This document shows positions 27,352 to 35,602 of a stretch of 64,000 nucleotides of DNA, piece after piece; the first letter of the stretch is position 1; the number at the start of each line of letters is the position of its first letter. A program made the position numbers and the translations under genes. The notes beneath the pieces were generated by a model. It saw only the letters and a program-made list of their open reading frames with translations, was not told where the DNA came from and ran no database searches. Origin of the DNA: a bacterium (GTDB taxonomy: Bacteria; Eisenbacteria; RBG-16-71-46; CAIMUX01); assembly GCA_030431975.1 (NCBI GenBank), contig JAUIHP010000004.1:121001-185000 (forward strand). Direction: 5' to 3'.

Positions 27352-28193
27352 CAGGCCGCTTTCTCCTTACGCATTCGTTGCAGGAAGAACGCGACGTTAC
27401 CCAAAAGGATAAAAAGAACCATCAGGGTGTGTCCGGTCGTCTGCGAGTCCATTCCACGCATGGCGTCACCGGGCCGATTCGTCAGGTACTCCAGCTCTGC
27501 AGCGCCCTTCAGGCCACCGAGAAAACCGCTGATCTGCCCCGCCTGATAGTAGGGGTAGACAAGAATCGCCTGGACCGCCGTGTTTCCGGTGATGACTTTC
27601 TGACCGAACTTACCGCCCGCCCAAATCGCCCAGTACTCCGCGAATTGACTCGAAGCCACGCTGATGAGAAGCGGCGTGTCCGCGTAGGAGTCCGCCTCGG
27701 CAAGAAGTGGAATCTCGGACGTGGCCGTGCCGTACTGATCCGCGGGATACGTGAGCTTGAAGGACTCTCCCATGCGAAGCATGGTTCCGGACCAGTCCGT
27801 GTTGAAGCCGAGGAAAACGTAGTCCTCTCCGTAGGTCTTCCCGTACTTCTCCGCGATCGGGTTCATCACGTTCTCGGCATTGCCGACACCGCCGGGATAG
27901 AGCGTCAGCGCGACGATCTTCACGCCCTTTTCGAAACAGTAATCCCAAACCACCCGGCTCATGGGATCCAACTCGGCGCCCGTGTTCGGTTCGTAGTCGA
28001 ACGAGAAGACGATGACGTCGCCCGACTCGAGCTCGTCGAGTGCCGCAAGGAAATCCCTGGTTTCCTGGTTCGGTTTGACCGGGAGGCCGATCGGCTTGAG
28101 CACCGGTACAGCTACGGCGATGGCGACGAGCAGGTACAGCCAGCGCCGCTCGATCCACATCATCTTCTCGACGAAGGTCTCGAAGCCGCTCAT
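27351..28193 (-). CDS. membrane-anchored protein with large extracytoplasmic domain
   Basis: 280 residues. One membrane helix near the N-terminus (WLYLLVAIAVAVPVLKPIGL, about residues 17-38) and one at the C-terminus (TLMVLFILLGNVAFFL, about 253-270) flank a soluble domain of about 210 residues. The domain has alternating strands and helices (GDVIVFSFDYEP, VKIVALTLYPGG, YVFLGF, TPLLISVAS), suggesting a Rossmann-like or binding-protein-like fold. The ATG follows directly after the previous gene's TAA. No family recognised; it could be a sensor or enzyme working with the flanking membrane proteins. Confidence 0.85.
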   Translation of the reverse strand: MSGFETFVEKMMWIERRWLYLLVAIAVAVPVLKPIGLPVKPNQETRDFLAALDELESGDVIVFSFDYEPNTGAELDPMSRVVWDYCFEKGVKIVALTLYPGGVGNAENVMNPIAEKYGKTYGEDYVFLGFNTDWSGTMLRMGESFKLTYPADQYGTATSEIPLLAEADSYADTPLLISVASSQFAEYWAIWAGGKFGQKVITGNTAVQAILVYPYYQAGQISGFLGGLKGAAELEYLTNRPGDAMRGMDSQTTGHTLMVLFILLGNVAFFLQRMRKEKAA

Positions 28194-28868
28194 TTAGGCG
28201 CCCTTCCCGAGATAGGTCCGCTCGATTCCCAAGAGAATCTTGAGTGCCGTCGCGGTCACTCCCAGCCCAACACCGATGAGGATCCCGCGTTTGGCTGCAA
28301 GGTTGGGAACATCCAGAACGAAGTTGGCCAGATCGGCCAGGGAGTAAACGTCACCGCCTCCGATCGGAACCGCGATGACGTCGCCGAGCGGAACGCGTCC
28401 AAGCATGACGATGATTCCGGCGATGAGCAGAAGCGCCGCTTGCAGGGACCGCGCCCGGAATGCGCGGTAGGACGCCGACGCGACATAGAATGCGAGGAGA
28501 GCAAACATCGTGGCTTGCATCGGCGCCTGCACGTAGTCGAAGAACCAACCGTAGATACCCTCTTCCGTCGTGCCCTGAACGACCGGCGCGATGACCATGA
28601 TGACGAATCCGATGAGTGCGACGAGTGAGTAGAACCAGTCTCTTTCTTTTCGACGGACTTTCGTGCTGTGGTGACGGACGAGACTGATCACTCCCAGGAT
28701 CAGGGTCATTCCGAAGACGATCTGCTTCCAGTCCAGAAACGTGCTGTAGCTGGAGTTGAGAAAGTCGCCGAAGAAGTTGGTCGGGTTGGGCGGTTGGGGA
28801 ACGAAGTACTGCAGCAGCATGATCATGCCGACGAAGAAGCCGAAGACGAGTGGCGCCACCTGTTTCAA
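28194..28868 (-). CDS. polytopic membrane protein of unknown function
   Basis: 224 residues with about six membrane helices (near residues 5-23, 48-65, 80-100, 115-133, 141-160 and 193-213). The region RHHSTKVRRKERDW between helices two and three is strongly basic and probably cytoplasmic. No family recognised. It starts 91 bp after the preceding gene, the widest gap in this six-gene unit, and its TAA is immediately followed by the ATG of the next gene. Confidence 0.85.
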   Translation of the reverse strand: MKQVAPLVFGFFVGMIMLLQYFVPQPPNPTNFFGDFLNSSYSTFLDWKQIVFGMTLILGVISLVRHHSTKVRRKERDWFYSLVALIGFVIMVIAPVVQGTTEEGIYGWFFDYVQAPMQATMFALLAFYVASASYRAFRARSLQAALLLIAGIIVMLGRVPLGDVIAVPIGGGDVYSLADLANFVLDVPNLAAKRGILIGVGLGVTATALKILLGIERTYLGKGA

Positions 28869-28959
28869 AGTGCGCCCTCCACCTTCTCACCAGGAACGAA
28901 AGCTGCGAACCGAACCCATCGCAACTGCGGCAACAGACAACCTACCAAGCCCACTCCGA

Positions 28960-29832
28960 TCATCCCGGGAACCAGGCGGCGACGTCGACGATCCCCGCGA
29001 AAGAAAGAATGCTGCCACCAATCAGAAGGACGAGAATGGCCACCTTGGCGAAATCCTGAGCACGGAGGGCTCCCATGAGGAGCGGCTCCCGCGATAGATA
29101 GACAGACCCGGCGTAAAGCTCCTCTCCGATCAGCGTGTAGTCGCAGGCCGTGATGAAGAACGGAAGCTGCGCATCTGCATCGGTGCCGGCAATCTGGATG
29201 GCGCCGGTCATGTTTCCCGTCTCCGCGAGAATCAGAGATTCGGCATAGAAGCGGCCGAAGTAGAAGTTCGTCGCCGGCCGCTCCCGGATCATCATCCCGC
29301 AGACGTTGGCCGCATAGCCGAACTGACTGTAGGTGCTGTAGTAGATGTTCTCCGCCTGGTAGAGGTCGGGCCGACCTGCGGTGTTGTAGGCGTCACGGAC
29401 GACTTCCTGGGCCACGGTCATGACGATGGGGTCCCGGTTCGGGACTTTCAGCGGAGTCTCGTACTCGGCGACCCGTCGGGCGACCTGCCCGAGGATGTTC
29501 ATGGAGGCCACGGTCGCAACCTCGTCCATCGATTCGAGTCCGGGGCAGTAGAGGATTGGACGTCCCATTTCGGTGGCGCGGCCCACGGCCTCTTCGATCG
29601 CTTCGAGTCCCGGGATCGGCCGGATGAAGAAGTCCATCCCCCTGCGGGCCTGCTGGACGAAGATGACGACAAGGAGCCCGAAACCCAGAACTGCGATGAG
29701 CTCCGCCGTTCTGGACGTGTCGAACCAAAGATTGCCCGACTCGGTGGAGGCCTCGGTAGCTGCGACCTCAGCCTGCGCCCAAGCCTCGGGCGACAGCAGG
29801 AAGAGGATCAGTAGAAGGAGAGCCGGGAGCAT
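28960..29832 (-). CDS. membrane protein resembling DUF6754 family
   Basis: 290 residues. A signal peptide (1-20), one membrane helix (about 43-62) and a C-terminal helix (about 266-284) flank a soluble domain with conserved-looking motifs: IRPIPGLEAIEEAVGRATEMGRP, YCPGLESMDEVATVASMNILGQVA and SQFGYAANVCGMM. This arrangement matches my recollection of the uncharacterised DUF6754 family, which I could not verify. Its ATG overlaps the TGA of the glgC-like gene by four bases (ATGA), which ties it translationally to the ADP-glucose enzymes. Function unknown. Confidence 0.8.
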   Translation of the reverse strand: MLPALLLLILFLLSPEAWAQAEVAATEASTESGNLWFDTSRTAELIAVLGFGLLVVIFVQQARRGMDFFIRPIPGLEAIEEAVGRATEMGRPILYCPGLESMDEVATVASMNILGQVARRVAEYETPLKVPNRDPIVMTVAQEVVRDAYNTAGRPDLYQAENIYYSTYSQFGYAANVCGMMIRERPATNFYFGRFYAESLILAETGNMTGAIQIAGTDADAQLPFFITACDYTLIGEELYAGSVYLSREPLLMGALRAQDFAKVAILVLLIGGSILSFAGIVDVAAWFPG

Positions 29833-31151
29833 CAGATCTGGCTTCGGTTCCGCCGGTCAATGGTTTCGCCGCTGGCAACAGAGATCGTGTCCATCTCGGA
29901 GAGGTCCGCTTCCGGAAACACGACGACGTTCTTCCCAATGGACGCGCCCTCCGGGATCCTGGCGCCCTTACCCATGAGGCTGATTCCCGTGTCGAGATGA
30001 GTCGGGAAGCGTTCGTTGGAGACATCCTCGCCGATCCCGCCCACCTGGGCACTGGCTCCGATCTCCACCTGCTTGTCGAGAATGACGTTTTCGAGTTGGG
30101 CCCCGGCACGGATCGTGCAGTCCGAGAGAATGATCGACGATTTGACGACGGCGCCCTTTTCGACGATGACTCCGGGGGAGAGCACCGAGTCCTCGACCGC
30201 TCCGTCGATACGACATCCGCGGGCGATGATGGACTGCCGGACGGAGCCCTCGGTCGAGATCCAGGCGGCCGGACGGTCACCTGTCCCGGCCTGGTCGAGG
30301 TTCGTCCGCATGCCCCAGTTCCGGATGTCGAGCGTGTTGGATGGATCGAGGATGTCCATATGACAATCGAAGTACGCGCGGATGGTCCCGACGTCCTGCC
30401 AATACCCTTCGAACATGTAGGTGGAGAGGTGATCACCGCGGTCGAGCATCTTCGGGAAGATGTGGTGGCCGAAGTCGGTCAGCTTTTTCTCTCCGACCAG
30501 TTCCAATAGCCGCTCACGGAGGATACGCGTGCTGAAAACATAGATGCCCATGGAGATAAGATTGGAGCGCGGCACCTTCGGCTTCTCTTCGAACCCGGTG
30601 ATCCGTCCGTCGTTGTCGACGAAGATGGTTCCGAAACTCGAGGCCTCCGAGATCGGGATCGTACGAACGGCGACGGTGGCATCGGCGCCGGTTTCGATAT
30701 GCCGATTGACCATCGCGGCGTAGTCCATGGAGTAGACGTGATCCCCGCTCAGGATCACGACGTACTCCGGATCGTTCCGATCGACGTAGCTCAGGTTGCG
30801 GTAGACCGCGTCTGCCGTGCCCTTGTACCAGTCGCTTCCCTGAACGCCTTGATGCGGAGGAAGGATGCGTGCCTCGCGGTAGCGACCGACCAGCCCCCAC
30901 GAGGAGCCGTCCCCAATGTGGTCGGTCAGTGAATAGGGGAGGTACTGGGTCAGAACCCCGACGCGTTCGATCCCCGAGTTCATGACGTTGCTCAGAGCGA
31001 AGTCGATGATGCGGTAGATGCCCCCAAAGGGCACGGCCGGCTTGGCCCGCCTCTGCACGAGCACGTTGAGTCGACTACCGACCCCGCCGGCCAGGATGAG
31101 GGCGAGATTGCGTCGATGGTCTTGCGGAACGAATGGACGATGGGAATTCAC
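29832..31151 (-). CDS. glgC: glucose-1-phosphate adenylyltransferase-like enzyme (canonical copy)
   Basis: 439 residues from GTG 31151, which overlaps the TGA of the upstream paralogue (GTGA). The nucleotide-binding segment LILAGGVGSRLNVLVQRRAKPAVPFGG (about residues 14-40) is near canonical, SGDHVYSMDY carries the catalytic Asp, and GFEEKPKVP carries the sugar-phosphate Lys. A left-handed beta-helix region with hexapeptide repeats (about 300-430) follows, as in GlgC. The enzyme makes ADP-glucose (or a related NDP-sugar) from ATP and glucose-1-phosphate. No glycogen synthase or branching enzyme is nearby; the partners are membrane proteins, so the product may feed something other than glycogen. 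Confidence 0.88.
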   Translation of the reverse strand: MNSHRPFVPQDHRRNLALILAGGVGSRLNVLVQRRAKPAVPFGGIYRIIDFALSNVMNSGIERVGVLTQYLPYSLTDHIGDGSSWGLVGRYREARILPPHQGVQGSDWYKGTADAVYRNLSYVDRNDPEYVVILSGDHVYSMDYAAMVNRHIETGADATVAVRTIPISEASSFGTIFVDNDGRITGFEEKPKVPRSNLISMGIYVFSTRILRERLLELVGEKKLTDFGHHIFPKMLDRGDHLSTYMFEGYWQDVGTIRAYFDCHMDILDPSNTLDIRNWGMRTNLDQAGTGDRPAAWISTEGSVRQSIIARGCRIDGAVEDSVLSPGVIVEKGAVVKSSIILSDCTIRAGAQLENVILDKQVEIGASAQVGGIGEDVSNERFPTHLDTGISLMGKGARIPEGASIGKNVVVFPEADLSEMDTISVASGETIDRRNRSQI

Positions 31152-32380
31152 GACCGGCCCTCCACGCGGGCACCGTCCGGCACTCGCTGTTCCGGAGGAA
31201 GAGCGGCCCCGGGTGTCAGGTTGACGCGGGCGCCGATTTCGCAAAGCTTGCCGATCAGCGTGATGCTTGTGTTGTCTTCCGTTTCCTCGCCGCCGCAAAC
31301 CGTGCCGGAGCCGAGTTGGACATGCTTGTCCGAGATCGTGCGGTAGACGCGGACGTCTTCTCCCACCACTGTGTTGTGGCAGAGGATCGAATCGACGATG
31401 CGAGCGCCCTTTCCGACGCGAACGCCCGGACTGAGTACGGAGTTGATGACCTCACCCTCGATCTCACAACCCGTGCTGATCAGTGAGTTCGTGACCTCGG
31501 CCGTTCGACTGAAACGTGCCGGGGGCTGATCCGCGACCAGAGTGTCCTGAAGGTTGGTGCGGATGCCCCATTTCTCGATGTCGACGAGGCCGCTGATCAG
31601 ATCCTGGTGGGCGGCGTAGTACATCGGTACGGTTCGGGTGTAGGCCCAGTAGCCGTCATGGACGTACCCGTACATTTTGTACTTGTCGACCATATAGGGA
31701 ATGACGTGGCGGCCGAACTCCAGGAGTTCACCCGCCTTCCCTTCGCGGGACTTGAACACCTCGCGCAGAATCGGGACGTTGATGACGTAGGTGGTTAGGC
31801 TGGCGTACTCCGAGAACGGTTCGTCCGGTTTTTCCCGGTAGTCGGCGATGTGGCCGTCCGGGCCGAGCTTCGCGAACCCGTAACTGGGGTCGTGATCCAT
31901 GCTCTTGAAACAGATGGTCATGTCCGCGTCTTTTTCCAGATGCGTTCGAATGACGTCCTGATAGTCGATGTCGTGAATGTGGTCACCGGAAACGATCAGG
32001 AGCAGATCGGCCCCCGCGTCGTTGATGAAGTTCCAGTTCTGTTCCACCGCGTCGGCGTTGCCGCGATACCAGTCGCCCGCGTCTCCGCCCCAAAAGGGAG
32101 GAAGAATCTTGGCGCCCCGGTCGAGCCCGACGAAGTCCCAGCTCTCTCCCGTCCCGACATGTTCGATCAGGGACGCGGGCCGATACTGAGAGAGAATTCC
32201 GACTTTGGTCAGACCCGCATGCATGAGGTTGCTGAGCGCGAAGTCAATGATGCGGAAGTAACCGCCAAAGGGGAGAGCGGCCTTGGGCCGTTCCATGGTC
32301 AGAACGGAGAGCTCGCCGACGCGGCCTCCTGCCAAAACCATGGCTACCGTGCGAATCGCATTCTGTGTTTCTGAAGACAT
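31148..32380 (-). CDS. glucose-1-phosphate adenylyltransferase-like paralogue with altered nucleotide loop
   Basis: 410 residues. Same layout as its neighbour: nucleotidyltransferase domain plus left-handed beta-helix. The loop that normally reads GGxGTRL...R-AKPAVPFGG reads LAGGRVGELSVLTMERPKAALPFGG here, so the Arg that contacts the triphosphate is missing. The Asp motif VSGDHIHDIDY and the EKP Lys (YREKPDEP) remain. This is reminiscent of GlgC/GlgD or large/small subunit pairs, where one partner is regulatory or less active. It is the first gene of the six-gene operon and overlaps the next by four bases. A heteromeric enzyme is the likeliest interpretation. Confidence 0.85.
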   Translation of the reverse strand: MSSETQNAIRTVAMVLAGGRVGELSVLTMERPKAALPFGGYFRIIDFALSNLMHAGLTKVGILSQYRPASLIEHVGTGESWDFVGLDRGAKILPPFWGGDAGDWYRGNADAVEQNWNFINDAGADLLLIVSGDHIHDIDYQDVIRTHLEKDADMTICFKSMDHDPSYGFAKLGPDGHIADYREKPDEPFSEYASLTTYVINVPILREVFKSREGKAGELLEFGRHVIPYMVDKYKMYGYVHDGYWAYTRTVPMYYAAHQDLISGLVDIEKWGIRTNLQDTLVADQPPARFSRTAEVTNSLISTGCEIEGEVINSVLSPGVRVGKGARIVDSILCHNTVVGEDVRVYRTISDKHVQLGSGTVCGGEETEDNTSITLIGKLCEIGARVNLTPGAALPPEQRVPDGARVEGRS

Positions 32381-32522
32381 CGCTGCCGATCATAGGAGGA
32401 ACCCGGGTCGGGCGAAAGCTCGGACGCAATGAGGAGCTAAGCCAGATTGGGCAAATGGCGTCGCCCGACGGGTTCGAACCGGCGCATTCTTGAGCGAAGG
32501 CGAAGCACCTCGTGTCGCGCCG

Positions 32523-32561
32523 AACAAAAAGAGAGCCCGCCGGGTCGACCGACGGGCTCTC
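32523..32561 (-). terminator. intrinsic terminator of tRNA-Trp
   Basis: On the minus strand GAGAGCCCG and CGGGCTCTC form a long GC-rich stem followed by TTTTTG. It lies five bases beyond the 3' end of tRNA-Trp. Confidence 0.9.
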
Positions 32562-32565
32562 GAAT

Positions 32566-32638
32566 CAGGCCAGGAGGGACTTGAACCCCCAACCTACGGT
32601 TTTGGAGACCGTTGCTCTGCCAATTGAGCTACTGGCCT
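32566..32638 (-). tRNA. tRNA-Trp (CCA)
   Basis: Reading leftward: acceptor AGGCCAG pairs with CTGGCCT; anticodon stem ACGGT/ACCGT with loop CTCCAAA gives anticodon CCA (complement of 32603-32605); T arm GGGGGTTCAAGTCCCTC. The terminal CCA is not encoded, unlike tRNA-Asp. It is not next to secE/nusG, a common location for this tRNA. Confidence 0.97.
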
Positions 32639-33870
32639 AGAACACGAGCCCTCTTCGAAGACCCGCGAGTCAGACAGGCTAGCATCGGCGGACCCCTGTC
32701 GACAAGCGGCGAGCCATGAATCGCCGAGGTGCCTTCCCCGGTCCGTCCGCCGGACCCCTTCGAGACGTCCGCTCACTGTGCGCGAACGTCCACCACTGTC
32801 CGCCCCGTTCCAAAAGTCGGTCTCGTGGTTCGGAACGTTCACATCCGCGACGTTTTTTCTGACGACGAGGGGACCATCGAGGCCGATGTGGGCGGACCGT
32901 GAGAGACGTCGATCGTGCGGGGCGGCGGTCGTGATCACTTCTTGGACGTCCAAACTCCTGCGGGATGCAAGGTATTGCCTCGCAGTAATTTGGGACTGGC
33001 CCGGTCACGAGGGGATCCCGTGTCGCTGGACTCTGATGCCGGTTTCCTGCCAGCAAACAGCGGCTTCCGGTCGCGCCACCACGCAGCGGAGCACGGGGAG
33101 AAAGCCTCGGATTCCGCGATTTTCGGGGCCCGGCCAGGGGAGCGGCACGTCGATTGCTCTGAACGTAACTGTCGAACGTCAACCCTGGTGCAGTGGTCCC
33201 CGTGAAACGGGCGCCCCGGAGTTGGCGGGACGGTTCGCAGTCTTCTTCTTCTGACCGAATCCAACCGGGGCGTCCCGACGGGAGTTCGATGGCCTCTCGG
33301 CGGCGCCCCGGACGGGTTCGGCAGACGGTCCGACGTCCTCAGTCAAAGGCTTACCCCGCCTCAGCTCGTCGGAGTGCTGTTTTTCCGCCGCCCGGTGGAA
33401 AGGGAAGAACTGGGAACGATCCCGCCCGGCGCCGGCGCGTTCTCATGGGAATGTCGCCAGGGTGAAGTTTGGCCTCCTCACGGGAGGGGCGAGGGCAGCG
33501 GCGGATGATCTTTCCTCGGTGTTCCTACCATTCGTAGATCCGTAGCGCAGGTTTGCGAGCCAAGTAGGAGCTTCCGCCGACTGACCACGAGCGGTTCTGA
33601 AAATCGGGGCGGATGTCGTTGGCTCGGAGTGGGGGCTCGCGACGTCATGGTACGAAGTCGCCCGGCTTCGCCGTCCCGATGGACCGGACCGCGGCCGGGT
33701 GAGGGCGGCGAGACGAGGACACGAGCAGTTAGGGAACCTCGAGGTTCAAGCCTGGCACTCTTCCCGACGTCTCGCCCGGCCCGTCCTTCCCGCCGAAGGC
33801 GGTTTCAGCCGTGAAAGAATGACGAATCGAGGCTAACTTCCCCGGAAGCGGCAGAACGCTGGGGAGAACG
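32639..33870. ncRNA. 1.2-kb gene-free stretch with dense secondary structure, candidate structured RNA or regulatory DNA
   Basis: No credible gene is found on either strand. Dyads include TTGGACGTCCAA (32942-32953, perfect palindrome), a nested hairpin at 32958-32985, CGCCCCG...CGGGGCG with GTTGG/CCAAC inside (33212-33272), CCTCC/GGAGG (33473-33487), a possible three-way junction at 33603-33680 (ATCGGG/CCCGAT enclosing ATGTCG/CGACGT and GAAG/CTTC), and a 9-bp stem GGCGAGACG/CGTCTCGCC (33707-33776) enclosing the 14-base palindrome GAACCTCGAGGTTC. It lies between divergent tRNA-Trp and a membrane enzyme gene. I checked for RNase P, tmRNA and SRP RNA signatures and did not find them. Strand and transcription are unknown. 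Confidence 0.4.
32676..32705 (-). promoter_or_regulatory. possible tRNA-Trp promoter
   Basis: On the minus strand TTGTCG (32705-32700) and TAGCCT (32681-32676) are separated by 18 bases and lie about 38 bases before the tRNA. The match to sigma-70 consensus is weak. Confidence 0.35.
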
Positions 33871-35487
33871 TTGGCGAAGACGAAGGCTGAAAAGACGAAG
33901 CCGGACAGGGGCGGGGTCGGAAGGTCGAAGACGCCGGCCACCGAATCCCGGTTTTGGTGGGGAGCTGCCGCCGTTGCGCTCCTCATCTCGATCCTGACCT
34001 TCGATTTCAAGCTGTGCATCAACGGCGACAATGTCTCCTACATGGAACTGGCTGCGGTCATCCTCGAGGGAAACCTGTGGCCCTCGAGCAAGTACCCGCC
34101 GCTATTCCCGATGATGCTCGCGCCCATTCGCGCGGTCTTTGGAACTCAGCTGCTCCCGTACAAACTTCTGGTCTTCTTCTTCCTTGTCGTCGGAGTTCTG
34201 TTCTTCGTGCCCGTCTTTCGTCGGCGGTTGGCATCGCCGTGGGGGCCGCTGGTTCTGCTCGCGGCCTTCATCTCCGTTCCCGTTCTCGAGTACTCCCACT
34301 ATGTGATGTCCGAGATCCCATTTCTGGGCTGTTTGGGCGGCGCTCTCTACTGCGCGGATCGATGGTTGGACTCCGAAGAAAACGTGTCCTGGAAGTCGAT
34401 GCTTCGAAACCGATTCCTGCTCGGCCTCGCAGCGTTTCTCATCGCCGGGTTCTACATTCGAAGCGCAGGCGCGGCCACCGGAGCCGGGATCGGGATCGCG
34501 TTTCTGCTACGCGGTCGCTGGCGCAGTGGCCTCGTCCTCGCCGGCCTCTTCCTTCTCGGTGCGGTCCCGTGGATGATTCAGTCTTTGAAAAGCCCCGGCG
34601 GCGGCTACTTCGCCCAGATCTCGCTCTTCAATCCGTACTATCCGGAGTTCGGAAAGATGGACGCGGGGCGATGGGGGCAACGGATCGCGTTTAATCTCCG
34701 CTCCTATTTCTTGGACATCATTCCGGTGACATTGCTGAACGTCCCCTACCGGTCGACCTACTCCGAGCCCTTGGCCCAAAAGGCCACCCAGACGCTCCTG
34801 CTGAGCATTCCGGTCATGAGCGTCTTCTTCCTCGGCTTCGTACGTGGACTTTGGCGGAGGGACGTTGCGTCGTGGGCGGTGTTCACATCCCTGGGGCTTC
34901 TACTGCTCTGGCCACCGGTTTGGTCGGCCAACCGGTTTCTCATTCCGTTGATTCCACTCTTCTTCCTGCTTCTCGCCCGCGGAGCGGCCGATGCAGCGAA
35001 CCTTCTTGCGCGGTGGAGCCCGATGTCGCAACGCGTGCAGCGTGCGGCGGGCGCGGGCCTTCTCGGCTTGCTTCTCGTCGTAGGAATTCACGGCGCTGTA
35101 CGTTATGAGGCCGAAACCGATCGCTACCCGGAGAACTGGGGAAACTACTTCGACGCGTTGGAGTGGTTGCGGGACAACGCTCCGGAAGACGTCACGATCA
35201 TCGAGCGCAAACCCGGCTTCGTTCGGTGGGTGACGGGACGTGAGGGCCTCATGTTTCCCCGGGAAAGTGATCCGGAGAAGATGCGAGCGTTCTTCGAGGA
35301 GCGGGAAGCCGACTACATCGTCCTGGCGCCCATCCCGTACGACGACGTCCACCGCTATCTAACCCCGGCGGTGTCGAGTCTGCAGTCCTATCTGACCATC
35401 GAGTACGTCGCCGGAGACCCACAAGATCCCCAAGCGCCCTTTGCGTACGTCTTCAAATTCCATCCGCAAGGCAAACCCGCAGGCTGA
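33871..35487 (+). CDS. GT39/ArnT-like polytopic membrane glycosyltransferase
   Basis: 538 residues from TTG 33871 with GGGGAGA upstream. A basic N-terminal tail is followed by about ten to eleven membrane helices. The first periplasmic loop has INGDNVSYMELAAVILEGNLW followed by SSKYPPLFPMM, the acidic loop layout of dolichyl-phosphate-mannose-type and ArnT-type transferases; here the key Asp in GDN is visible. The C-terminal 110 residues are soluble and likely periplasmic. Such enzymes move sugars from polyprenyl-phosphate carriers to lipids or proteins; donor and acceptor unknown. The gene stands alone after a long untranslated region. Confidence 0.78.
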   Translation: MAKTKAEKTKPDRGGVGRSKTPATESRFWWGAAAVALLISILTFDFKLCINGDNVSYMELAAVILEGNLWPSSKYPPLFPMMLAPIRAVFGTQLLPYKLLVFFFLVVGVLFFVPVFRRRLASPWGPLVLLAAFISVPVLEYSHYVMSEIPFLGCLGGALYCADRWLDSEENVSWKSMLRNRFLLGLAAFLIAGFYIRSAGAATGAGIGIAFLLRGRWRSGLVLAGLFLLGAVPWMIQSLKSPGGGYFAQISLFNPYYPEFGKMDAGRWGQRIAFNLRSYFLDIIPVTLLNVPYRSTYSEPLAQKATQTLLLSIPVMSVFFLGFVRGLWRRDVASWAVFTSLGLLLLWPPVWSANRFLIPLIPLFFLLLARGAADAANLLARWSPMSQRVQRAAGAGLLGLLLVVGIHGAVRYEAETDRYPENWGNYFDALEWLRDNAPEDVTIIERKPGFVRWVTGREGLMFPRESDPEKMRAFFEEREADYIVLAPIPYDDVHRYLTPAVSSLQSYLTIEYVAGDPQDPQAPFAYVFKFHPQGKPAG

Positions 35488-35499
35488 CGCCCCGGCCGG

Positions 35500-35602
35500 T
35501 CAACACGGCCGGCCACCTCGACCGGCCATCTCGACCCGCCACCTCGAGGGGCCAGTTCGACCGGCCACGCCGACGGGCCATCTCGACGGGCCACCTCGAC
35601 TC
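35500..35602. repeat. ~14-bp degenerate repeat (CGACCGGCCA type)
   Basis: Imperfect repeats of the form CCACCTCGACCGGCCATCTCGAC fill the gap between the GT39-like gene and the convergent M14 gene and end at the latter's stop codon. Confidence 0.75.

Noticed and set aside
32455..32500. GGGTTCGAACC resembling a tRNA T-arm
   Set aside because: T-stem pairing fails beyond three pairs on either strand and no acceptor or anticodon arms are present; at most a tRNA relic.
32834..32857. AACGT/ACGTT followed by TTTTTT as a rightward terminator
   Set aside because: The stem is only 5 bp with an 11-base loop and no transcribed gene lies upstream on that strand.
33400..33560. GAGGAAAG on the minus strand as an RNase P RNA core
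   Set aside because: The bases after it do not continue the P4 consensus and the partner 3' core (ACAGAA...) is absent.
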